Shown here: one piece after another, positions 8,546 to 16,149 of the stretch
Layout: each line of letters begins with the position of its first letter
Numbering within the stretch: the first letter of the stretch is position 1
Assembly (NCBI RefSeq): GCF_030160715.1
Contig: NZ_BSOW01000010.1
Coordinates: forward strand, 209,612 to 273,611
Length of the DNA: 64,000 nucleotides
Direction of reading: 5' to 3'
Source: Bradyrhizobium iriomotense
Lineage (GTDB): Bacteria > Pseudomonadota > Alphaproteobacteria > Rhizobiales > Xanthobacteraceae
The notes under the pieces: generated by a model
What the model was told of the DNA's origin: nothing
Databases searched by the model: none
The model's input: only the letters and a program-made list of their open reading frames with translations
Made by a program: the position numbers and the translations under genes

Positions 8546-10423
8546 ATGTGTGGGATCTTTGGATGGGCTCTTGGGGCCGCGAAGCGTCAGGATCGCCAGA
8601 CACTTATCGGCCTTACGGATCTGATGTTTCATCGGGGGCCGGACGGCTCGGGCTACTGGCTTCACGAGACCTCTGATGAGCGATTTCAGATCGGCTTCGG
8701 CCACCGCCGGCTTTCGATTATCGATATCGGTGGCGGCGGGCAACCAATGTCGAGTGAGGATGGTCGCTTCACCTTAATCTTCAACGGCGAAATCTATAAT
8801 TACCTCGAACTGCGACAGGAGCTCGTTGCCCTTGGCCATCGTTTTCGCACGAACTCAGATACCGAAGTGCTTATCGAAGCTTATCGCGCTTGGCACCTCG
8901 GCGCAGTGGGTAGATTTCGCGGCATGTTCGGCTTTGCTCTGTGGGATGAAGCAGAGCAGCGCCTAGTATTGGCTCGCGATGCATTCGGCAAAAAGCCGCT
9001 GTTTCTCGCCGAGCTGCAGGGCGGTCTTCTCTTCGGCTCAGAGATTGAGCCTCTCGTTCGGTTTCCCGGCTTCAGCCGAGCGTTCGATGCCGAAGCACTG
9101 GGCCACTATCTTCTTAATCGCTATGTTCCTGGGCCTCTCACGTTCTTTCGTGCAGTGAGAAAGCTGCAGCCTGGTCACTACGCCGTATGGCAGAATGGAA
9201 CGCTTAAGACGACACGCTACTTTACGCCACCAGTTGCGACGACGATGCCGGAAGTCAAGTCATTCGGTGACGCAGTTCGTTTGTTCGAAGGCACATTCGA
9301 TGAGGCTGTCCGAATTCGGATGCGTAGCGACGCACCTTTCGGAGCCTATCTTTCGGGTGGTGTCGACTCGTCGGCGGTCGTTGCGACGATGGTTAAGCAT
9401 AGTACGGAGCCCGTGCGAACGTTTTCTGTAGGATTTCGGGAAACGGAGTATTCGGAGCTCGATCATGCACGTGCCGTTGCAAGTCAGTTTGGTACCTTTC
9501 ACAATGAACTATTCGTCGAGCCCGATGCCTTCATGGAGCATTGGTCAACTGCCGTCTTACGCCGTGGTGCGCCGGTCAGCGAGACGTCTGACGTTCCGAT
9601 CTTCATGCTTTCGGAGATGGCCTCTCGTAGCGTGAAGATGGTACTAACGGGAGAAGGCGCAGATGAGTTGATGGGGGGATATGCGAAACATCGGGCTGAG
9701 CGGTGGATCGGTCTGTATCAATGGCTGATGCCACACTTGCTTCACGAGCGGGTAATCTATCCACTGGTACGTTCATTGCCGTATGGGATGCGGCGCGTAA
9801 AGATTCTTGCATTGGCTGCGGGCGAACGCGACCTGGTGAACCGCATGCGGGTCTGGTTTGGCGGCACTTCAGTTGCTGAAGCTGAGGCGATGCTCGGCCG
9901 CCGCCTCTCGGCAACGCCGCCGGACATCTATCCATATTCGTCGGGGCTCGAATCTAGTCTACGGCGTACATTATTCTTCGATCAGACATCCTGGCTTCCT
10001 GATGATCTGTTGGAGCGCGGCGATCGAATGATGATGGCGGGGTCGATCGAGGGGCGGATGCCATTCATGGATACGATGCTGGCTGGCGTCGTAGCGCGCT
10101 TTCCGGACGAGTTTCTGACCGGAGGCAAAGGCGGTAAGACGGTGCTGCGGGCAGCAATGGACAAGATCCTTCCACAGTCAATCCTGCGGCGGAAAAAGGT
10201 CGGATTCCGTGTGCCCGTCGGAGAATGGTTTAGCGGCCCTTACCAGGATTTCGTACAGGACATGCTTGTGAGCGAAAGCTCCAGTGTAGCGCGTATGATA
10301 AGCGGCCCTAAGCTGCGTAGGCTTGTCGCAGAGCACCTCAGCGGTCGACAGAACCACGAAAAGGTTCTTTGGTCGGTGATAAATCTCGAGATGTTCTTGC
10401 GTGCATTCAAGATAGCAACATGA
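8546..10423 (+). CDS. asnB: Asparagine synthase (glutamine-hydrolysing)-type amidotransferase
   Basis: A 625-residue AsnB-type protein. The class II glutamine amidotransferase domain starts at MCGIFGW with the nucleophile Cys2 and has the usual RLSIIDI and NGEIYNY motifs. The synthetase domain has the pyrophosphate loop SGGVDSS (about residue 272) and GEGADELMGGY. Length is normal. In polysaccharide loci such proteins are thought to amidate a uronic acid carboxyl group rather than aspartate, as WbpS in Pseudomonas aeruginosa O-antigen synthesis. Uronate-forming genes lie in the same locus. A second intact copy is at 30288-32264 and fragments occur elsewhere. Confidence 0.9.
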   Translation: MCGIFGWALGAAKRQDRQTLIGLTDLMFHRGPDGSGYWLHETSDERFQIGFGHRRLSIIDIGGGGQPMSSEDGRFTLIFNGEIYNYLELRQELVALGHRFRTNSDTEVLIEAYRAWHLGAVGRFRGMFGFALWDEAEQRLVLARDAFGKKPLFLAELQGGLLFGSEIEPLVRFPGFSRAFDAEALGHYLLNRYVPGPLTFFRAVRKLQPGHYAVWQNGTLKTTRYFTPPVATTMPEVKSFGDAVRLFEGTFDEAVRIRMRSDAPFGAYLSGGVDSSAVVATMVKHSTEPVRTFSVGFRETEYSELDHARAVASQFGTFHNELFVEPDAFMEHWSTAVLRRGAPVSETSDVPIFMLSEMASRSVKMVLTGEGADELMGGYAKHRAERWIGLYQWLMPHLLHERVIYPLVRSLPYGMRRVKILALAAGERDLVNRMRVWFGGTSVAEAEAMLGRRLSATPPDIYPYSSGLESSLRRTLFFDQTSWLPDDLLERGDRMMMAGSIEGRMPFMDTMLAGVVARFPDEFLTGGKGGKTVLRAAMDKILPQSILRRKKVGFRVPVGEWFSGPYQDFVQDMLVSESSSVARMISGPKLRRLVAEHLSGRQNHEKVLWSVINLEMFLRAFKIAT

Positions 10424-10586
10424 AAGGAGCCGGCTCCTGCCTTTTGTATCGGTCTGCGGAGCTTGGCCGAACGAATTATTTCGACACCAACCTCCAAATC
10501 ACGTCGGAGTACCGACGTGGCATGATCTTGGATATGAGCGCACATAGATCATCGAACTTGGCGCTTGAGCTTCGGGGGATAAGCGT

Positions 10587-11762
10587 TTGAACAGCCCGAT
10601 CTCGGTGGTTCGCTGCCGGACACAGACAGACAAAGCTCGCGTTAGCGAAACGAAACCCATTGAGAAGATGGCTGGTCGGCTTCAAGTTGTCATCTTTACT
10701 CCCGCCTCCACAGGTGGCCAGGGAGGCATAGTTCGTATGATGGACGAATTGCGTTGTGCGCTTCAGGTGGATCGCTTCGCAAACATAAAGATCCGTTTTG
10801 TCACAACTCGAGGTCCTGGCTCGATACTACTGTCGCCCCTATTTCTTACGCAGGCAATTGTACGTCTGATGCTGCTTCGGCTGCTCGGACGAGCGGATGC
10901 TGTGCATATAAATCTGTCGGCCTTCGGCAGCACGTATCGCAAGCTCATCTTAGCCCGCATCTCAAGAATTTGCCGATTGCCATATGTGCTCCATCTACAT
11001 AGCGATCAGTTTGATCAGTTTTGGGATTCTCGGGGCAGTATTCTGAAGAAAGAAATAGATCTGATGTTTCTCAGGAGCCAAAAGGTTATTGTGCTTGGCA
11101 ATTACTGGAAGCAGGTTGTTGCTGACAGAGTACCGGCTTGTTCTGCAAAAATTGTCATTGTTCCGAATGCCACACGAACAGCTGACTTCAGAGATCCAAA
11201 CATCATGAAGCAGGCAGCCAACATTCTCTTTTTGGGACGACTCGGGCCAAGAAAAGGTGTGCCTGAACTTGTGAGGGCGTTGGCGAGCTTGGGTTCAAAG
11301 TCCGGCTGGAGGGCTACGCTCGCAGGTGACGGGGCGGTGAGCGATACGAGAGCCGCAGTTGAGCGAGCGGGGCTTGGCGATCGTATATCGGTGCCAGGTT
11401 GGGTCGGTCCAGCGCAGGTTGAGGCACTTTTGCGCGCGGCTAATATTTTGGTGCTCCCATCCTATAGCGAAAATCTTCCGATGTCGGTGATTGAGGCCTT
11501 GGCTCACGGCGTGGCCGTCGTTTGTACCCCAGTAGGGGCACTTCCGGATCTCATCGAACACGAGAGGATTGGACTGATCGTCGAGCCCGGCGATGTCGAG
11601 GGGCTTGCTTCTGCATTGGGACGCGTCATTGACGATCCCGAATTGAGACAGCGCTTGGGAGAAAACGGGAGGACGCTACATAGAAGCCGGTTAGCCATCG
11701 AAATTTGTGCTGAACGCTTCGTTGCGATTTGGACTGAAGCAGCCCACCCGGGAGAGCGCTGA
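10587..11762 (+). CDS. Glycosyltransferase family 4 protein
   Basis: A protein of 391 residues with a GT-B fold. The N-terminal half binds the acceptor (VVIFTPASTGGQGGIVRMM). The C-terminal half has GRLGPRKGVPELVRAL and the donor-binding E-x7-E element in SENLPMSVIEAL. It should add one sugar to the lipid-linked repeat unit on the cytoplasmic face of the membrane. The start may be TTG at 10587, with GGGGG eight bases upstream, or ATG at 10668, which begins at MAGRLQVVIF. It ends one base before the next glycosyltransferase, indicating co-transcription. Confidence 0.85.
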   Translation: MNSPISVVRCRTQTDKARVSETKPIEKMAGRLQVVIFTPASTGGQGGIVRMMDELRCALQVDRFANIKIRFVTTRGPGSILLSPLFLTQAIVRLMLLRLLGRADAVHINLSAFGSTYRKLILARISRICRLPYVLHLHSDQFDQFWDSRGSILKKEIDLMFLRSQKVIVLGNYWKQVVADRVPACSAKIVIVPNATRTADFRDPNIMKQAANILFLGRLGPRKGVPELVRALASLGSKSGWRATLAGDGAVSDTRAAVERAGLGDRISVPGWVGPAQVEALLRAANILVLPSYSENLPMSVIEALAHGVAVVCTPVGALPDLIEHERIGLIVEPGDVEGLASALGRVIDDPELRQRLGENGRTLHRSRLAIEICAERFVAIWTEAAHPGER

Positions 11763-11763
11763 C

Positions 11764-12948
11764 ATGCGTATATTGCACCTTACTGAGTCTCTGCGCCGGG
11801 CAGGGAAAGAACGACAAATCGTCGAACTGTTGAGGGGGCTTTCCCTTCACCGTGACATAGAGTCATTCGTCGCGGTTACGGACGAGGACGAGGTTCGTTA
11901 CGAAATTGATCGTGATAACGCGCAAATTATTCAACTCGTTCGGAGAGGCAAGAGAGATTTTCGGCTTTTCAAGAGTTTGTACGAGCTGGTCTCCAATTTG
12001 AAAATAGATATCGTTCACTCCTGGAGCCCGATGTGTTCCGTTTATGCAGCTCCGGTTGCGAAACTGTGTGGCGCAGCCTTCGTCAATGGCTTTGTGCGAG
12101 ACGCGCCGTCGCATATGACGCTGTGGAATAAAAACTATCTCATGGGCAAGCTGACTATCCCATTTTCAGACATCGTCGTCGCCAATTCGCGCGCGGGCCT
12201 AGCTGCGTACCTTGTTCCCAAGCGAAAAGGTCTATCGATCTACAATGGCTTCAATCCTGCAAGAGTCCTTAACTTGACGGACGAGGCAGAGCTGCGGAGC
12301 ACGTTGGGCATCACGACCCCCCACATTGTCGGGATGGTTGCCAACTTCACGCCCAGAAAAGATTACGCAACCTTTGTCGAAATGGCTTGCCGCATTTGCC
12401 ATCTTAGGGACGATGTTACTTTTATCGCTGTCGGTGACGGCGAAACGCTGTGGCAGGTGCGCGATAGCGTCCCACCAGAACATTCGCGGCGCATACAGTT
12501 TCTGGGGCAGCGGAGAGATATAGAAAGTGTCGCGAATCTCTTCACTGTGGGAGTTCTCGCTAGCAACAGCCGTCTACACGGGGAGGGTATTTCCAACGCA
12601 ATAACGGAATGCATGGCGTTGGGTAAGCCAATTGTGGCAACAAACGATGGGGGCACTCCTGAATTGGTCATGGAAGGGCAGACGGGATTTCTTGTGCCGA
12701 GCCACGACGCTGGAGCGTTGACGGATCGTGTGCTCAAACTCCTCAACAATGCTGAGCTTGCCAATGATTTCGGTATAAAGGGGCGGCGGCGTATTGAAAC
12801 GGCGTTCTCGCTCGATACGATGACTAACGCGTATCTCTGCCTTTATCGCGGGTTGGCGGATAAGAGGGCACGCGCGTCGCGTGACCCGAGCCCAGCGACT
12901 TCGGGTGAACATCCGCGTCGATCGCGGTCCTCTCGAGGATGCTCCTGA
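11764..12948 (+). CDS. Glycosyltransferase family 4 protein
   Basis: A GT-B glycosyltransferase of 394 residues. It opens with MRILHLTESLRRAGKERQ, has GMVANFTPRKDYATFVEM for the donor half, and EGISNAITECMALGKPIVAT with the E-x7-E motif. ATG at 11764 directly follows the stop of the previous gene and has GGGAGAG upstream; a longer frame from 11707 is unlikely. The C-terminal 25 residues are Arg/Ser-rich and look unlike the family, so the true end may have been altered where the recombination scar at 12.95-13.27 kb begins. A decayed paralogue of residues about 55-95 is found at 28955-29045. Confidence 0.85.
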   Translation: MRILHLTESLRRAGKERQIVELLRGLSLHRDIESFVAVTDEDEVRYEIDRDNAQIIQLVRRGKRDFRLFKSLYELVSNLKIDIVHSWSPMCSVYAAPVAKLCGAAFVNGFVRDAPSHMTLWNKNYLMGKLTIPFSDIVVANSRAGLAAYLVPKRKGLSIYNGFNPARVLNLTDEAELRSTLGITTPHIVGMVANFTPRKDYATFVEMACRICHLRDDVTFIAVGDGETLWQVRDSVPPEHSRRIQFLGQRRDIESVANLFTVGVLASNSRLHGEGISNAITECMALGKPIVATNDGGTPELVMEGQTGFLVPSHDAGALTDRVLKLLNNAELANDFGIKGRRRIETAFSLDTMTNAYLCLYRGLADKRARASRDPSPATSGEHPRRSRSSRGCS

Positions 12949-13273
12949 CAATGGAAAGCCCGCGGTATTGGACGGTGGCGGCAAAGACTTCCATTTCAAT
13001 TCGACCTATCGCGTCATAGTGAGTGGTGTCTCCATACCCGATGGATCAATAGCTCCGCTTCGGAGGTACCACATTCGGGTGCGCGGGCCTTCCAACATCC
13101 ACTTCTGCGCCGCCGACTTCGCGAGTGCCGTCGGCTAGATTGCCAATGGACTCAGGCGGAACATCTCAAGCGGTTCGCGTCATCGAACAATGAAATGGGA
13201 AGACCTTGGCCTTGAATGTGCGGGAAGTCTGGTCCCGCAACTTCGCTCCGGCCACCAGGAAGGATGAAAGGAA
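12949..13273 (+). pseudogene. Recombination scar related to the carrier-protein cluster upstream region
   Basis: Bases 13044-13260 match 44409-44620, the region just before and into the acyl-CoA dehydrogenase gene. Shared blocks include the CAATAGCTC-GCTTCGGAGGTACC segment, an ORF tail ending with TAG at 13136 (44500 in the other copy), and a segment around the dehydrogenase start. The plus-strand frame 12905-13138 reads as a protein tail (GGGKDFHFNSTYRVIVSG) of unknown family. The copy is cut off where the AAC(3)-like gene begins. Confidence 0.6.
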
Positions 13274-14185
13274 TTGAGCCTCAAGAAAGAAGCCTTCTAC
13301 CTACTGCGCCGGGCGACCTCCATATCGAAGCGTCAGTATCTCAAGTCACGCCTATGGCGGCTACGCCTGAAATGCGCCCCCCTGATCCAAGCGTGGAACG
13401 GGACCTTCTCGACTGCCGAGCTTGAGCTCGAGATTCGCCGGCATCTGCCGGATGATTTCGACATTCTTATGGTGCATTGCTCTTACAATAGCCTGACCCC
13501 AATGTATCGCGACGATCCCGGCAAACTGCTCAAGACCTTCCTGCGCATCGCAGGGCCCGATCGAACATTGGCCATGCCAGCCTTCTTTTTTGGGACTTCT
13601 GAGAAGTACTATCTCGACTACTATCGCGCCAATCCACAGTTCAACGCGCGGCGCACGCCGTCACAGATGGGAATTGTGAGCGAGCTATTTCGTCACTTAA
13701 GAGTCGTCTTGCGTAGCCTTCACCCGACCCACAGCGTCTGCGCGTTGGGGCCTCTTGCCGAAGAACTTACGCGTAGCCATCACCTGAGCTCCGCAGAGTG
13801 TGGGCCACTGTCACCGTTTGGGGTGATGGCGCGATACAAGACGGTGATTCTTGGCGTCGGCACCGAATATTATCGTAGCCTCACGCAGGTTCACGCCATC
13901 GAGGATCACATGGGTCCCGACTTCCCCATCCCGCGCGAGAGCGAGGAGCCCATCCGCGTTACCCTGATTGACGGTGCCGGCCGGCATATTCCGTACGTGA
14001 TGTCGCCGCCTCTCTCGCACAAGTTCGTGCTCAGGATTGAGAGACTGGCCGGATTCCTTCGCCCGGGCGTGCTAACGGCGTGGAAATACAAGGGCGTTCG
14101 GCTCTACTGCGTTGAGGCCTCGGAGATTAACCGCGCGCTCGGAGCTGCCGCCGCGTCCGGCAAAACGCTATATATCGCGGCCTAG
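13274..14185 (+). CDS. AAC(3)-type N-acyltransferase
   Basis: A 303-residue protein of the aminoglycoside 3-N-acetyltransferase (antibiotic NAT) family. Diagnostic motifs are LMVHCSYNSL near residue 58, RRTPSQMGIVSELF and SLHPTHSVCALG in the middle, and VGTEYYRSLTQVHAIED. The family transfers an acyl group from CoA to an amino group. In a polysaccharide locus the acceptor is more probably an amino sugar than an antibiotic. It is a homologue of the C-terminal module of the fusion at 2572-5859 and may use the same acyl donor. The start is TTG after GAAAGGAA; the nearby ATG at 13264 is in another frame. Confidence 0.85.
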   Translation: MSLKKEAFYLLRRATSISKRQYLKSRLWRLRLKCAPLIQAWNGTFSTAELELEIRRHLPDDFDILMVHCSYNSLTPMYRDDPGKLLKTFLRIAGPDRTLAMPAFFFGTSEKYYLDYYRANPQFNARRTPSQMGIVSELFRHLRVVLRSLHPTHSVCALGPLAEELTRSHHLSSAECGPLSPFGVMARYKTVILGVGTEYYRSLTQVHAIEDHMGPDFPIPRESEEPIRVTLIDGAGRHIPYVMSPPLSHKFVLRIERLAGFLRPGVLTAWKYKGVRLYCVEASEINRALGAAAASGKTLYIAA

Positions 14186-14239
14186 GCGGCCTCGCGACAA
14201 AGCGCGCCTTTTCTGTATTGCGAGCAGGGACAACCGATC

Positions 14240-15415
14240 ATGATGTTGACTTATTTTGCCGCTGAGAGCGTTCGCGACTTCTTCCGCATTAAGTTCCCGG
14301 GTCAAAAAACGTCAGAACGATTGACGGATGATCGACATCACCTTGAGGCGGCGGTCGCGTTCATCACGCGATCCATAGAGCAGGGGAAAGGGTCCGCGTC
14401 CTCGAAGGGATATAAGGTAGGGAAAGGATGGCTGCCTCCGTATCGAGAGACCACCGGGTACATCATACCGACGCTCCTCGATTTGGCTGATCACCTCAAA
14501 CGACCTGATTTGGCCTTGACCGCGGAGCGCCTGGGCGAACGGCTCTCGGAACTGCAAGAACCGAGTGGCGGCTTTGTCGAGCGCGATCTCTGGCCGGACT
14601 CCAAGCCGGTCGTCTTTAACACCGGCCAAATCCTTCACGGATTCAACGCGCTGATTTTACGTCGTGAACGGAAAGATCTCATCCCCTACGCGCGGCGGGC
14701 GGGTGACTTCCTCGTCTCATCTGCTGACGAAACCGGATCCTTCGTGCGCAACGAGCACTACGACATGGTGCACTCGTACAACGTCAGAAGCGCCTGGGCG
14801 CTGCTGACGTTAGGTAGGCTGCTGGGAGAAACGAAGTATGAAAATGTTGCGCTCGCCAATGCCGACTGGACGGTGTCGCAACAGGTCGACAATGGTTTCT
14901 TCCTCAACAACGTCTTCCAGCCAGGCTGGAACGCCAACACACATGGCATCGCTTACGTGTTGCAAGGGCTAATCGAGATCCACTGCATTTCGGGGCGCGC
15001 GTCCTACCTCTCTGCCGTTCGCCGCGCAGCCGAGCGCATAGTTTCGGTCTATGACACCAAGCATTGCATGGCTTCCGAGATTGGCGAAAACTGGGAGTTT
15101 CTCGCGAGGCATTTGTGCCTCACGGGGTGCGCGCAATTGGCGATCGTGTTCTTCAGGCTCTATGGCCTGGAAGGTGACAAGCGATTTCTCAACGTAGGAC
15201 TCAATCTGCTCGACGACGTTGCTGCGACGCAGAACGTGATGTCGCCGGCGAAACCCTACTATGGCGGGATCAAAGGCTCATTCCCCATCTATGGCCGCTA
15301 TGCCCCGCTGCAATATCCGAACTGGGCAACCAAATTCTTCATCGACGCACTGCTCGCGAAGCAAAGAGCGCTGACTGGTCCCACTGGTCGGTCGACTCAA
15401 CTGTCAGCTAGTTAG
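14240..15415 (+). CDS. VpsJ / D-glucuronyl C5-epimerase-like toroid protein
   Basis: A 391-residue protein with an alpha/alpha-toroid (six-hairpin) pattern. The segment GWLPPYRETTGYIIPTLLDL near residue 75 is typical of VpsJ-type polysaccharide proteins, and the repeated helical pairs continue to PAKPYYGGIKGSFPIYG. Relatives include D-glucuronyl C5-epimerase-like proteins and unsaturated glycoside hydrolases. Whether this one modifies, trims or merely binds the polymer cannot be told. No signal peptide is evident. It follows the AAC(3)-like gene by 54 bp, in the same direction. Confidence 0.65.
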   Translation: MMLTYFAAESVRDFFRIKFPGQKTSERLTDDRHHLEAAVAFITRSIEQGKGSASSKGYKVGKGWLPPYRETTGYIIPTLLDLADHLKRPDLALTAERLGERLSELQEPSGGFVERDLWPDSKPVVFNTGQILHGFNALILRRERKDLIPYARRAGDFLVSSADETGSFVRNEHYDMVHSYNVRSAWALLTLGRLLGETKYENVALANADWTVSQQVDNGFFLNNVFQPGWNANTHGIAYVLQGLIEIHCISGRASYLSAVRRAAERIVSVYDTKHCMASEIGENWEFLARHLCLTGCAQLAIVFFRLYGLEGDKRFLNVGLNLLDDVAATQNVMSPAKPYYGGIKGSFPIYGRYAPLQYPNWATKFFIDALLAKQRALTGPTGRSTQLSAS

Positions 15416-15639
15416 ATCGCCGGAAACAGCGCCCCATCGCGTGCACTCAGATGTTCGTGGTCCGATTACAACAACACACGATCGGACTGGCATCCGTCTG
15501 CATGGTTTGCCCGGCGCGATGTAGCGCCGGTCGACGCGGCTCTGCTCGACCCGGGTGAGGATGGCGGCGCCAGGCACTCGCGCGCGCCTGGCGTGCATTC
15601 TCTGCTCGGGAGGAAAAAGCCGCCCGCCTGCCTTCCTAG

Positions 15640-15994
15640 GATAAGCGGCAGGGAGCACTGGAGCTGGCTGCCTATCGCTTTGATTATAACCTTGTCCCTC
15701 GAGAGAAAAAACCTCCGCAAACCCAACCACCACGACTGCATGGATCGTACGGGGGGCGCGAGCGGGCACGTACACCATGAACGGAGCGTTGTGCCGTTCC
15801 AGAATCGGAAGCGCCACCGAGATATTGTCGCGGTGGCCATCGTCGAAAGTTAGAACCGCATAACGGCGCGATCGATCGTCCCATGCCGGCTTCTCAAGGC
15901 ATTCATCGAGGCTGACGATTGACCGTCTCTCCCGGCGCAGCCAACTAGGCGCATATTCGAAATCGACGCTCCGATCATCAATTCCGACTGACAA
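15640..15994 (-). pseudogene. Polysaccharide deacetylase fragment with frameshift
   Basis: The minus strand from 15994 encodes the start of a NodB-type polysaccharide deacetylase: RRSIVSLDECLE, then RYAVLTFDDGHRDNISVALP and APFMVYVP. Near 15755 the similarity moves to another frame, which reads SWWLGLRRFFLSRDKVI, the expected continuation in this family. After about 15680 the similarity fades. The catalytic second half is lost, so this is a pseudogene. Confidence 0.7.
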
Positions 15995-16149
15995 TCGCGC
16001 TGCATTTCATGAAACAAGATAATGGCGGCTCTAGCAGCGAGGCGTGCGAGAACAAAGGGCCGTTCTCAAACTCGGCTCGCGCCGTAGTAGAGGCAACTTT
16101 CTAGAATATGGTTCATTGCAGCCTGCTTAGCGGAGCTGCAGCTCAAAAA

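Noticed and set aside
13274..14185. Aminoglycoside resistance gene
   Set aside because: Family match is real, but the setting among glycosyltransferases and the similar module in the ligase fusion make a glycan acyltransferase more likely.
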